From positions 1 through 64,000 of the forward strand of contig NZ_SBJH01000072.1 of the NCBI RefSeq assembly GCF_004368405.1: 64,000 nucleotides of DNA, given 5' to 3'. Positions 24,738-33,874 of this stretch are shown one piece after another. The stretch is from Olivibacter sp. XZL3 (GTDB taxonomy: Bacteria; Bacteroidota; Bacteroidia; Sphingobacteriales; Sphingobacteriaceae). Under the pieces are notes generated by a model. That model did no database searches. It was given only the letters and a program-made list of their open reading frames with translations, and was not told the origin of the DNA. Position numbers and translations under genes: made by a program. How positions within the stretch are numbered: the first letter of the stretch is position 1; every line of letters begins with the position of its first letter.

Positions 24738-27700
24738 ATGAGAACTAATCAATTTATTTTGTTAATCGGCATATTCAGTATGCTGTTTGCGACAAACCTT
24801 CATGCATGGGCGCAAGGTACCCAGGTAGTGGAAGGATATGTCATCAGCGCAACGGATAAGGGTCCTTTGCTTGGTGTAAGTGTGCATGCTACCGGTACGG
24901 CCGTAGCAACCAAAACGAATGAGCAAGGGTATTTTTCGCTTCAATTGACGCTGCCAAGCGTCCTACGCTTTTCCTATTTAGGATATACAACGAAAGAACT
25001 TGAGGTGAAGGAGGTGGGTAATCCGCTTCGTATCCTATTGGAAAAAACTTTTGCTAATCTTGATGAGGCTGTGGTGGTGGGCTATGGAGCCGTTAAACGG
25101 AGCTCTTTGACGGCGGCTGTTACTAAAGTAGAAAACAAGGGCCTCGACGAAATTCCAACCGCCCGACCCGAAGTTGCACTACAGGGAAAACTAGCAGGTG
25201 TCAATATTTCGCAGACCAGGAATGCGCCCGGCTCAGCACCGATAATCCGCATTCGAGGTGCAGGTTCTATTTCGGCGGGGAATGATCCCTTAATTGTGGT
25301 GGACGGTTTTCCAGGTGCCAGTTTTAGCAACATCAACATGAACGACGTGGCATCAATTGAGGTGCTTAAGGATGCCTCGTCTGCTGCTATCTACGGATCG
25401 CGCGCGGCGGGAGGTGTAGTGATTGTAACCACCAAGTCCGGAAAGCAGGGAAAGCCTGTTCTATCAGTTAATGCGTTTGGCGGTTTTTCAAAGGCGAAGC
25501 TCCACAACGATTGGCTCAACGTGAACGAGTATTATGATGCTATCACGAAATACCAGAACCGCGAATATGCGTGGATTGGTGGCGACACATCAATTCCAGT
25601 GTGGGGCGATAGCAATCGTCCGGCGGGTTATCAGGTGAGTCCTGCCGTACTGAATGGTACGGATGTGAACTGGCAGGATGCGGTGATGGAAACAGCTCCT
25701 TTTCAAAATTATGATCTGGCGGTGAACGGAGGAAATGACAATATCAATTATTATATATCCGGCATTGTCAGGGATCAGCAGGGAACGCTACGGAATACTT
25801 GGTACCGAACCTATGGTGCCCGCGCCAGCTTAAATATCAAGGTAAATGAGCGTGTCGACCTGGGGCTAATGCTGAACCCCAATTATGCAACAAGCCGTAT
25901 CGCACCCAATAATATGATCGACTATGCGAAATACCCTCCATTTGTGGCAATCCAAAACCCGGATGGTACGTACCCAACCGCTAGGAGTTATTGGGGTGCC
26001 GCGGTAACCAGTCAGGCAAATCCAATGGCCATACTGGAAGGGACCAATTATCGAGCTAATACCCTAAACACCATTGGTAATTTTTATGCTTCTGTAAAGC
26101 TGGCGGAAGGTCTGCATATCAAATCTACCATAGGTACAAATATGTCTTATAACATAACCGATCGGTTTCAAGCGTCCTGGGCGTCTAGCTCAAGTACATC
26201 GTCAGGTTCTGCCATTGATTCGCGTACCATTAGCTTAATCAATGAGAATACCATCAATTATCAAAAGACTTTCGGAGCTGATCACGATTTCGGCGCATTA
26301 GGGGGAGCTTCTTATCAACACAACTTCTCCAGGTCGATGACAACATTGGCCGTTAACGGCTCTTTCAATAATGACATTATCCAAACCTTGAATAATGCAA
26401 CCATTAACCCGGTAGGTACCAATACCCTTAAATCAGAATGGGGCCTCGTTTCCTATTTCGGCCGTGTTAATTATGGCTTCAAAAATAAATACCTGTTTAC
26501 TGCCTCCATCCGAACGGATGGATCGTCCCGTTTTGGCCCCGATCGTAAATGGGGATGGTTTCCTTCGGCCTCTGCTGCATGGCGTATTTCCGGTGAGCGT
26601 TTTATGGAAAACTTAACCGTGTTGAGCGACTTAAAGTTACGGGCGAGTTTCGGGACTACCGGAAATATGAATATTGGTGACTTTGCGTATTTAGGTACGA
26701 TAGGCGGCGGTATCTATACGGTAAACGATCAGATTACCAACTGGCAGGCACAATCGACCTATGGCAACAGTAGGCTGGGATGGGAGAAAACACGGGAGCT
26801 TGACTTTGGTGTAGATATCAGTTTGTTCAATAACCGAGTGACCATTAATGCCGACTATTACCGAAAACGTACTGATGGATTACTTTATGCCGTATCAATT
26901 CCTGGTATTACAGGTTTTACATCTTCCCTTTCGAATGTCGGTGAGGTGGAAAATAAAGGCTTTGAGATTGAGTTGAACACCAAAAACCTAGTGGGTGATT
27001 TTAAATGGCAAACCAGCTTTAATGTGGCGGCTAACCGGAATAAGGTGTTGAGTTTGGGTGGCGTAAACGAACGCATCACAACGGATGGCTATGGGATGAG
27101 TTGGTTGCTACGTGTGGGCGAGCCGATGTTTTCTTACTATGGGTATAAACAAACGGGTGTGATCCAAACGGCCGAGCAGCTCACTTCGGTGCCCGTAATG
27201 GCAGGTTCTAAACTGGGGAATCCAATTTATGATGACCTCAACGGCGATGGAATCATCAACCAGAATGACAGGGCAGTGCTGGGTAATTTTATGCCCAAGG
27301 CTACCTTTGGGATGACGAACAGTTTCTCTTACCGAAGCTTTGATCTCTCTTTTACCATCCAAGCTTCGGTGGGTGCAAAAATATACAATTTCGAGAATCA
27401 GTTTTATCAAGGATCGGTACTGGGTGCCATGCGGCAATCGCTGATAGCAGATCAGTGGTGGTCTGTGGATGACCCCGGCGATGGTTTGCACCCTGCTGTG
27501 TCGTTGAGTCAGCTTTCGTTCAACGCAAATTCGGATTACTATATCGAAGATGCTTCTTTTCTGGCCGTTCGCAATATCAATGTGGGTTATAATTTTCCGG
27601 TGGCTATCAGCAGAAAAATTGGATCCAGTAAGCTCCGTCTATTTGCTTCAATTAATAATGCTTTGTTTTTGACGAAGAAAGAGTTTCATGGCTATAATCC

Positions 27701-27812
27701 GGAAGGTTATACGGCTGGAGAAGTGGCCGGAATAAATAGTAAGCCGGGCTATAATATTGGTTCAGAGCCTATTAACCGGGTATATACCTTTGGTGTGAAC
27801 TTGGGTTTTTAA
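24738..27812 (+). CDS. SusC/RagA-family TonB-linked outer membrane transporter
   Basis: The 1024-residue protein has a signal peptide (ending near HAWAQ), a carboxypeptidase-regulatory-like domain (about 28-105), the VVGYGAVKRSSLTAAV TonB-box-like segment, a plug with IRIRGAGSISAGNDPLIVVD and VLKDASSAAIYGSRAAGGV, and a barrel ending in GVNLGF. It is the first of two SusCD pairs in this operon. It should import the large substrate of the island across the outer membrane together with the SusD lipoprotein 41 bp downstream. Confidence 0.95.
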   Translation: MRTNQFILLIGIFSMLFATNLHAWAQGTQVVEGYVISATDKGPLLGVSVHATGTAVATKTNEQGYFSLQLTLPSVLRFSYLGYTTKELEVKEVGNPLRILLEKTFANLDEAVVVGYGAVKRSSLTAAVTKVENKGLDEIPTARPEVALQGKLAGVNISQTRNAPGSAPIIRIRGAGSISAGNDPLIVVDGFPGASFSNINMNDVASIEVLKDASSAAIYGSRAAGGVVIVTTKSGKQGKPVLSVNAFGGFSKAKLHNDWLNVNEYYDAITKYQNREYAWIGGDTSIPVWGDSNRPAGYQVSPAVLNGTDVNWQDAVMETAPFQNYDLAVNGGNDNINYYISGIVRDQQGTLRNTWYRTYGARASLNIKVNERVDLGLMLNPNYATSRIAPNNMIDYAKYPPFVAIQNPDGTYPTARSYWGAAVTSQANPMAILEGTNYRANTLNTIGNFYASVKLAEGLHIKSTIGTNMSYNITDRFQASWASSSSTSSGSAIDSRTISLINENTINYQKTFGADHDFGALGGASYQHNFSRSMTTLAVNGSFNNDIIQTLNNATINPVGTNTLKSEWGLVSYFGRVNYGFKNKYLFTASIRTDGSSRFGPDRKWGWFPSASAAWRISGERFMENLTVLSDLKLRASFGTTGNMNIGDFAYLGTIGGGIYTVNDQITNWQAQSTYGNSRLGWEKTRELDFGVDISLFNNRVTINADYYRKRTDGLLYAVSIPGITGFTSSLSNVGEVENKGFEIELNTKNLVGDFKWQTSFNVAANRNKVLSLGGVNERITTDGYGMSWLLRVGEPMFSYYGYKQTGVIQTAEQLTSVPVMAGSKLGNPIYDDLNGDGIINQNDRAVLGNFMPKATFGMTNSFSYRSFDLSFTIQASVGAKIYNFENQFYQGSVLGAMRQSLIADQWWSVDDPGDGLHPAVSLSQLSFNANSDYYIEDASFLAVRNINVGYNFPVAISRKIGSSKLRLFASINNALFLTKKEFHGYNPEGYTAGEVAGINSKPGYNIGSEPINRVYTFGVNLGF

Positions 27813-27853
27813 GAAGATAGAAATTAGATAATCAGCATTAAAATAAGCAATCC

Positions 27854-29332
27854 ATGAGAACAAATTATATCATAATGAGCTTGTGTTTATCGCTGCTGGC
27901 GTTTAGCGCCTGCCATGATGAACTCTTAAATCCGGTGCCCGAATCATCGCTAACGAATGTGAATTTTTATCAGTCTGCGGATGATATAGATCAGGCGGTA
28001 CTGGGTATTTACGGACAGCTGCAGTTGCGTAAACCTACGGATTATCAATTACTGGAGATTGGTACGGATAATCTCTATATGTCTACCAATACGGTGATTG
28101 CGGGAATTCCGGAAGTGGATGGACTAACGGTTTCTAGCAGTAACCCATTGGTACTAACTTTTTGGCAGAATACCTACAATGGTGTCTTTAGGGCCAATGC
28201 AGTATTGGCTAATATCGATACACCTATCGATTATCCTTCGGGTATGAAAGAGCAATATGTAGGTGAAGCGAAATTTATGCGGGCGCTTTTTTATTTTGAC
28301 CTGGTGCGCGTTTTTGGATCGGTGCCGTTGGTGACAACGCCGATTTCGGCAGAGGAAGCGACAAATGTTGGACGAACTGATGCTGAGGCGGTGTATCAAT
28401 TGATCATAGCGGATCTTACGGAGGCGGTAGATTTGCTTCCGCTTAAGGGCGCAATTGCGAGCGGACGGTGTAACCGCGAAACTGCATTAGGACTGTTAGC
28501 AAAGGTATATGTGACTAAAAATGATTGGCAGGCGGCAAAACAAACGTTGGATCGTTTTTTTACGGAGTTTGGATCAACCTTTAGTTTGGTGGAAAATTTT
28601 GGCAGCCTTTGGCAGGTGGCTACTGAAAATAACGCGGAAGTATTGTTTGCAATGAAATATACGGATGGAACCAATGGGCATAGTTTGTCTACGGCCTTTA
28701 TCCCGAATGCCGGCGTACCGAACGTGGTGAGCAGGGGCGCAGAGATTGCACTTCCTTCCTGGAGTTTGCATAAACTGTTTGATGAAGAGGATAGTAGAAA
28801 AACGGCTACTATTGCAGAGCAATATGTGCCTGCATTATCGCCAAGTGATGACCCAATCTGGTATCCCTATGTCTCAAAATACGCAATAACACATACTTTT
28901 AATGCTTCCGGACTGGATTTACCAGTGTTACGTTACGCCGATATTATTCTCCTACATGCGGAAACCTTAAATGAACTGGGGCAGCTCAATGCGGCATTAT
29001 CTGAGTTGAATAAGGTGCGGGTACGGGCTTTCGGGAATACAACACATAACTATACGGCCCGCGAGGTGGCAGGCCAGGATGAATTTACGGATGTGCTGCT
29101 CAAAGAACGTCAACTCGAATTTGCATTTGAAAATGAGCGCTGGTTTGACTTGGTGCGGAAGGAAAAATTTGTGCAGGTGCTGCAATCGGAAGAACGGAAC
29201 TATAATCCTGCTAATGGGCAAGCACAGGTGGTTCCTTTACAGCCTGCTGCCTATATGCAGTTGTTCCCTATTCCGCAAGCTGAAATTGATCTGGTGGGTA
29301 GTAGTGTGCTTTCACAAAACCAAGGCTATTAG
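27854..29332 (+). CDS. SusD/RagB-family lipoprotein
   Basis: The 492-residue protein has a lipoprotein signal (LLAFSAC, Cys near residue 20). SusD hallmarks are NVNFYQSADDIDQAVLG, YVGEAKFMRALFYFDLVR, LRYADIILLHAETLNELG and KERQLEFAFENERWFDLVR. It is the binding partner of the SusC encoded just before it. Family members bind glycans or other oligomers; the ligand is unknown. Confidence 0.95.
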   Translation: MRTNYIIMSLCLSLLAFSACHDELLNPVPESSLTNVNFYQSADDIDQAVLGIYGQLQLRKPTDYQLLEIGTDNLYMSTNTVIAGIPEVDGLTVSSSNPLVLTFWQNTYNGVFRANAVLANIDTPIDYPSGMKEQYVGEAKFMRALFYFDLVRVFGSVPLVTTPISAEEATNVGRTDAEAVYQLIIADLTEAVDLLPLKGAIASGRCNRETALGLLAKVYVTKNDWQAAKQTLDRFFTEFGSTFSLVENFGSLWQVATENNAEVLFAMKYTDGTNGHSLSTAFIPNAGVPNVVSRGAEIALPSWSLHKLFDEEDSRKTATIAEQYVPALSPSDDPIWYPYVSKYAITHTFNASGLDLPVLRYADIILLHAETLNELGQLNAALSELNKVRVRAFGNTTHNYTAREVAGQDEFTDVLLKERQLEFAFENERWFDLVRKEKFVQVLQSEERNYNPANGQAQVVPLQPAAYMQLFPIPQAEIDLVGSSVLSQNQGY

Positions 29333-29370
29333 GTGTTTTGCAAATGCTTTAATTAATCAATCTAATAAAA

Positions 29371-32300
29371 ATGAAAAAAATGCTACAGCGTATGCTGTTT
29401 TTCAATCTACTCTTACTACATGGTTTTGGTGGATTCGTGGCGCTCGCGCAAGAGGCTACGGTTAGAGGTACCGTCTATCACCGTGAAACCAGGGAGCCTC
29501 TTGCTGGTGTGAGCGTCAAAGTGGTGGGCAAAACGCAGGCTAGTAAAACGGACACGAATGGCACGTTTATGTTGCAGGCACTTCCTGCCGAAGCGCAGTT
29601 AAGTTTCAGTATGGTGGGTTTTGTGACGCAACAACTGCCTGCTAAAAGCAACATGGAGGTCTTTTTAGTTTCTGAGATGCAGGCGCTGGCAGAGGTGGAG
29701 ATTGTGTCTGATGGCTACCGCACCAGTACCCGTGCGGCTAATGCCAGCGCTATTACTTCTATTGGTGGCGAGGCTTTTGAAAATAAGCCCTTTTCTACTT
29801 TTATGCAGTCGTTGCAAGGGCAATCTGCCGGAGTAACAGCGGTGCAGGCTAGCGGGCAACCAGGGTCAGATGTGGCCATCCGTATCAGGGGGCTGGGCTC
29901 CTTGTCGCTTTCTTCCAATCCACTAATTGTGGTTGACGGGATGATTGTGAATGCAGGTGTTTTAAGTTCTTATGCTAATTCTTCCAGTGCACTGGCAGGG
30001 ATAAATCAGAACGATATAGCACGTATGGATGTTTTGAAGGATGCTGCTGCCACGGCCCTGTATGGTTCGCGGGGGAGTAACGGGGTAATTTTGATTACCA
30101 CGAAAAGAGGTAATACCGGTAAAACGCAGGTGCGTTTGGATGCAGAACTGGGGGTGTCTAGCCCGATGGATCCTCCGGAAGCGGGTAAGCCGCTGTCGGC
30201 AACGCACTATGCGGAGCTTTTTAGAGAAACTTTATCGAATGGTGGTTACGCCCCAGAGCAAATCGAAACGTTGGCGGAGAGTTATGGCTTGAATAGCGGC
30301 CTGAGTAACCACTGGTATGATTTAGTGACGCGAACCGGCCGCCAGCAACAATACAATGTGAGCTTGAACGGCGGAAGCGATAAAGCGAAGATTTTTGCCT
30401 CTGCGGGTTATTTTGATCAGGAGGCCACTACCATCGGTTCTGATTTTAAAAAGATTTCCGGTCTATTTAACTACGATTACAGGATAAACGATAGACTTTA
30501 CTTATCAACGGGGATTAATTTTTCTAATGTCGACCAAAATACACCAAATGGAACACAATATTCGGATAATCCGGTATGGGCTGCTCGGATGCTAAGGCCG
30601 TATCAACTGGCCTATAATGCAGATGGCTCGTTAAATACGGAGGTAAGCGGAAACACAAATTTTCCCGGTGTCTACAATCCTTTATGGATTGCTGCGCATG
30701 ATAAAAAGCATTTAAGCGAGACACGCATATTGGGTAATACGCAACTAAAGTGGAATATCTGGGACAAACTGAATTATACAAGTTATTTTAGTATTGATTA
30801 CAATACGGTAGAAGAGACCATCTTTTTGAATGGAACGATGGGCTTGGGCGCGTCTGTTGGAGGTTATGGAAGAAATTATTACAGGCGATATTTCAACTGG
30901 TTGTCGCGAAATCAATTAGACTATCGCTATGATATTCCAGGTTTTTCAGATTTTTACGTCACAGCGAGTGTGGGTTATGAGGCGCAGCGGTCTAAAGAAT
31001 ATTATCTTGCGGCCTTGGGTTATGGTTTCCCTTCCGGTCATGAAGACTTAACCGCACTGAGTAATGCTGCTACGCCTGCAGCCATAGTGGGGCAATACAG
31101 TAATTACGCATTCACTTCATTGTATGCTACAGGTGGAATTAATTATCAAAATAAGTATGCCCTGAACCTGTCTTGGCGACGGGACGGTAGCTCGCGCTTT
31201 CCAACTAATAACCAGCAGGCGAATTTTTATTCAATTGGCGGTACCTGGAACGTAGAAACGGAGGACTTTTTTAAGCGGCAAAACGTTTTTTCGTCCTGGA
31301 AAATTCGGTCTTCTTATGGTACAACCGGCAATGCTAATTTGGGTAATTATGATTGGCTCCCGCAATCCTCTTACAGCGGCAACTATGGCTACGCGGGCTA
31401 CAACGGTCAGCAATACAATATCATCGGAAGCAGGAACCTCCGTTGGGAAACAGCTAAGAAATTTGATGTGGGTGCAGATATTGGTTTTGCCGAAGATCGT
31501 TTTGTGCTGACGGTAGATTACTATTACAATAACATCGATGGCTTGATACAGTCCGTACCTACTTCCTTAACCACGGGCTTTGCGTCTGCTAGTCAAAATA
31601 TAGGAGCCATGGTAAATAAGGGTTGGGAGTTTACTGTAAAAGGTGACGTGTTGCGGGTGGGCAACTTCAAATGGTTCAGTAATTTTAATGTGTCGTTTAA
31701 CCAAAACGTAATGAAGCGTACGGCAAATGCTGCAGGGCCAAGCGGTTTGTATTACTTGGGAGAGGGCTATAATTTTTATACTTATTATATGAAAGAGTTT
31801 GCCGGTGTGGATCCTGCAAACGGAGATCCCTTATACTACGTGGATGCTTCTCATGCGGAGACAACGAATAATTATGCCGAGGCACAGTTTTCTATTCTGG
31901 ATAAACAATCTAACCCGAAGTCAACGGGTGGTTTTAATAATGTTTTTACGTATAAAGGCTTTTCACTGGGACTGGATTTTAACTACAGCTTCGGTAATTG
32001 GATTTATGGGGCTTCTGATTTGTATTTTACCTCGGGTGCAATCTATACTTATAATAAGTACCAGTTTGTGTATAACCGCCGTTGGACAACACCGGGTCAG
32101 GTAACCGATGTGCCGCGGTTCTCCACAACCACGGATTATTCTACCAGCACGTTCCGCTTGTATTCGGGCGACTATATCCGTTTGCGGAACGTGAGTTTGG
32201 GTTATGATTTTAAGAAATTGGCTATGTTTAATAAGTTAGGTGTTAGTAAGCTGCATGTATATGCAAGGGCTACTAATTTATGGACAATCCTGTTTGATGA

Positions 32301-32400
32301 CCGCCTGCCTTTTGATCCGGAGGTGAGTTATGCGGGTAATGAGTATCAAAATATGTTGAAATATAAAACCTTCACCTTTGGTGTGAACATAGGACTTTAA
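29371..32400 (+). CDS. SusC/RagA-family TonB-linked outer membrane transporter
   Basis: This 1009-residue second SusC of the operon has a signal peptide (about 1-25), a regulatory-like domain (about 29-105), a plug region with IRIRGLGSLSLSSNPLIVVD and VLKDAAATALYGSRGSNGV, and a barrel ending in GVNIGL. Its plug differs clearly from that of the first SusC, so the two pairs likely take up different pieces or linkages of the same material. The partner SusD starts 7 bp downstream. Confidence 0.95.
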   Translation: MKKMLQRMLFFNLLLLHGFGGFVALAQEATVRGTVYHRETREPLAGVSVKVVGKTQASKTDTNGTFMLQALPAEAQLSFSMVGFVTQQLPAKSNMEVFLVSEMQALAEVEIVSDGYRTSTRAANASAITSIGGEAFENKPFSTFMQSLQGQSAGVTAVQASGQPGSDVAIRIRGLGSLSLSSNPLIVVDGMIVNAGVLSSYANSSSALAGINQNDIARMDVLKDAAATALYGSRGSNGVILITTKRGNTGKTQVRLDAELGVSSPMDPPEAGKPLSATHYAELFRETLSNGGYAPEQIETLAESYGLNSGLSNHWYDLVTRTGRQQQYNVSLNGGSDKAKIFASAGYFDQEATTIGSDFKKISGLFNYDYRINDRLYLSTGINFSNVDQNTPNGTQYSDNPVWAARMLRPYQLAYNADGSLNTEVSGNTNFPGVYNPLWIAAHDKKHLSETRILGNTQLKWNIWDKLNYTSYFSIDYNTVEETIFLNGTMGLGASVGGYGRNYYRRYFNWLSRNQLDYRYDIPGFSDFYVTASVGYEAQRSKEYYLAALGYGFPSGHEDLTALSNAATPAAIVGQYSNYAFTSLYATGGINYQNKYALNLSWRRDGSSRFPTNNQQANFYSIGGTWNVETEDFFKRQNVFSSWKIRSSYGTTGNANLGNYDWLPQSSYSGNYGYAGYNGQQYNIIGSRNLRWETAKKFDVGADIGFAEDRFVLTVDYYYNNIDGLIQSVPTSLTTGFASASQNIGAMVNKGWEFTVKGDVLRVGNFKWFSNFNVSFNQNVMKRTANAAGPSGLYYLGEGYNFYTYYMKEFAGVDPANGDPLYYVDASHAETTNNYAEAQFSILDKQSNPKSTGGFNNVFTYKGFSLGLDFNYSFGNWIYGASDLYFTSGAIYTYNKYQFVYNRRWTTPGQVTDVPRFSTTTDYSTSTFRLYSGDYIRLRNVSLGYDFKKLAMFNKLGVSKLHVYARATNLWTILFDDRLPFDPEVSYAGNEYQNMLKYKTFTFGVNIGL

Positions 32401-32407
32401 GTTAAAT

Positions 32408-33853
32408 ATGAAGGAAATGAACGGAAAACATTTGATTGGCTATTTGCTGCTTTGCACGCTAACGCTTGCCTCTTGCAGTAAAAGTTTTTTACAGGAAGAT
32501 CCCTCTACTTCGGTAGCGGTAGAAAGTGCTATCTCTTCTGAAACGGACATGCTGGAATCGGTAGCTGGACTGTACCGGTCTTTGGATAACTATTTTATAT
32601 TCGGACGGAACTACCCCTTGTTTGGCGATCTGCTGGCCGATAATGTCTATCTGAGCAGCACCAACTCATCGCGCTTACTAATGCAGAATAATTATACCTG
32701 GACAATCGCTAATACAGAGCCGCGCACGTTTTGGTCGAATACCTATTATAGTATTCTGCAAGCGAATAGAATCATTGGTTCGAACCTTGATATAACGGAG
32801 AATGTGGCACAATTGAAAGGCGAAGCTTATGCCTTGCGGGCGCTTTGTTATTTATACTTGATAAATTGGTTTGCTAAACCTTACACGGTGGATCCAAATG
32901 CAGCTGGTGTGCCTTTGGTTACGGTTTCTACCAGTATTACCGGTCCATTAGTAAAACCGGAGAGGAATACCGTGGCTGAAGTGTATGATAAAATGATCAG
33001 TGATCTGGATAGCGCATTTCTGCTTATGCCGGAAACGACACCGGCAATCCATATAGCAAGTTCCAATTTTATAGCGAAGTACGCGGCCAAAGCATTGCAA
33101 TCTCGTGTATTTCTGTATAAGGCAGATTATGAAAACGCACGGGACGCGGCTTTATCAGTGGTGCAGAACGGAGGTTATTCTCTAACAGATAGCCCGGGTG
33201 ATTTTGCGGCGTATTGGGCGTCAACGGCGTCAAGGACCGATAAAGTGGAAACGATTTTTGAGCTCAACAATTCGGCTACGGCTAATAATGGCATTGAAGG
33301 ATTAGATTTCATTTATGCGGCGCAGGGCCATGGTGATATGTTGGTCACAGATGATACGTATGCAATTTATCAGGAAACGGATAGCCGTAGGGCGCTTATA
33401 CAGGATGGTACTCGTAATGGCATGCAGGCTTATTTTGTGAATAAATATCCAAATGTTACGGCAACGGATCGGGATGAAGTGAAGATGATCCGCTATGCGG
33501 AAGTACTGCTGACTTTATCCGAGGCTTATGGCCGTTTGGGTGATGAGGCGAATGCAAGGCTTTACTTGAATATGGTGGCACAGAACAGAGATCATAGCAT
33601 CGCTCCTTACACCTATAGTGGCAATGAGTTGCTGGACGCGATTGTGTTGGAGAGGCGGAAGGAGCTGGCTTTTGAAGGTCTACGATTTTTTGACCTGACG
33701 CGGCTAAACCTTGATTTTACAAGACAGAATATGGGCACGAAAGCCTATTCTTATTACACCGACGTACTTCGTACGGATTTTAGGAGAATACAGCCCATAC
33801 CGCAGGAGGAAATAAATGCCAATCCGAATATGACGCAGAATGCGGGTTACTAA
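32408..33853 (+). CDS. SusD/RagB-family lipoprotein
   Basis: The 481-residue protein has a lipoprotein signal (CTLTLASC). Helical repeats include LKGEAYALRALCYLYLINW, and the C-terminal part has IRYAEVLLTLSEAYGRLG and LERRKELAFEGLRFFDLTRL. It pairs with the SusC gene 7 bp upstream. A second ATG at 32417 is an alternative start. The following lyase-like gene begins 21 bp after its stop. Confidence 0.95.
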   Translation: MKEMNGKHLIGYLLLCTLTLASCSKSFLQEDPSTSVAVESAISSETDMLESVAGLYRSLDNYFIFGRNYPLFGDLLADNVYLSSTNSSRLLMQNNYTWTIANTEPRTFWSNTYYSILQANRIIGSNLDITENVAQLKGEAYALRALCYLYLINWFAKPYTVDPNAAGVPLVTVSTSITGPLVKPERNTVAEVYDKMISDLDSAFLLMPETTPAIHIASSNFIAKYAAKALQSRVFLYKADYENARDAALSVVQNGGYSLTDSPGDFAAYWASTASRTDKVETIFELNNSATANNGIEGLDFIYAAQGHGDMLVTDDTYAIYQETDSRRALIQDGTRNGMQAYFVNKYPNVTATDRDEVKMIRYAEVLLTLSEAYGRLGDEANARLYLNMVAQNRDHSIAPYTYSGNELLDAIVLERRKELAFEGLRFFDLTRLNLDFTRQNMGTKAYSYYTDVLRTDFRRIQPIPQEEINANPNMTQNAGY

Positions 33854-33874
33854 TAGCTATAATAAGGGAACAAT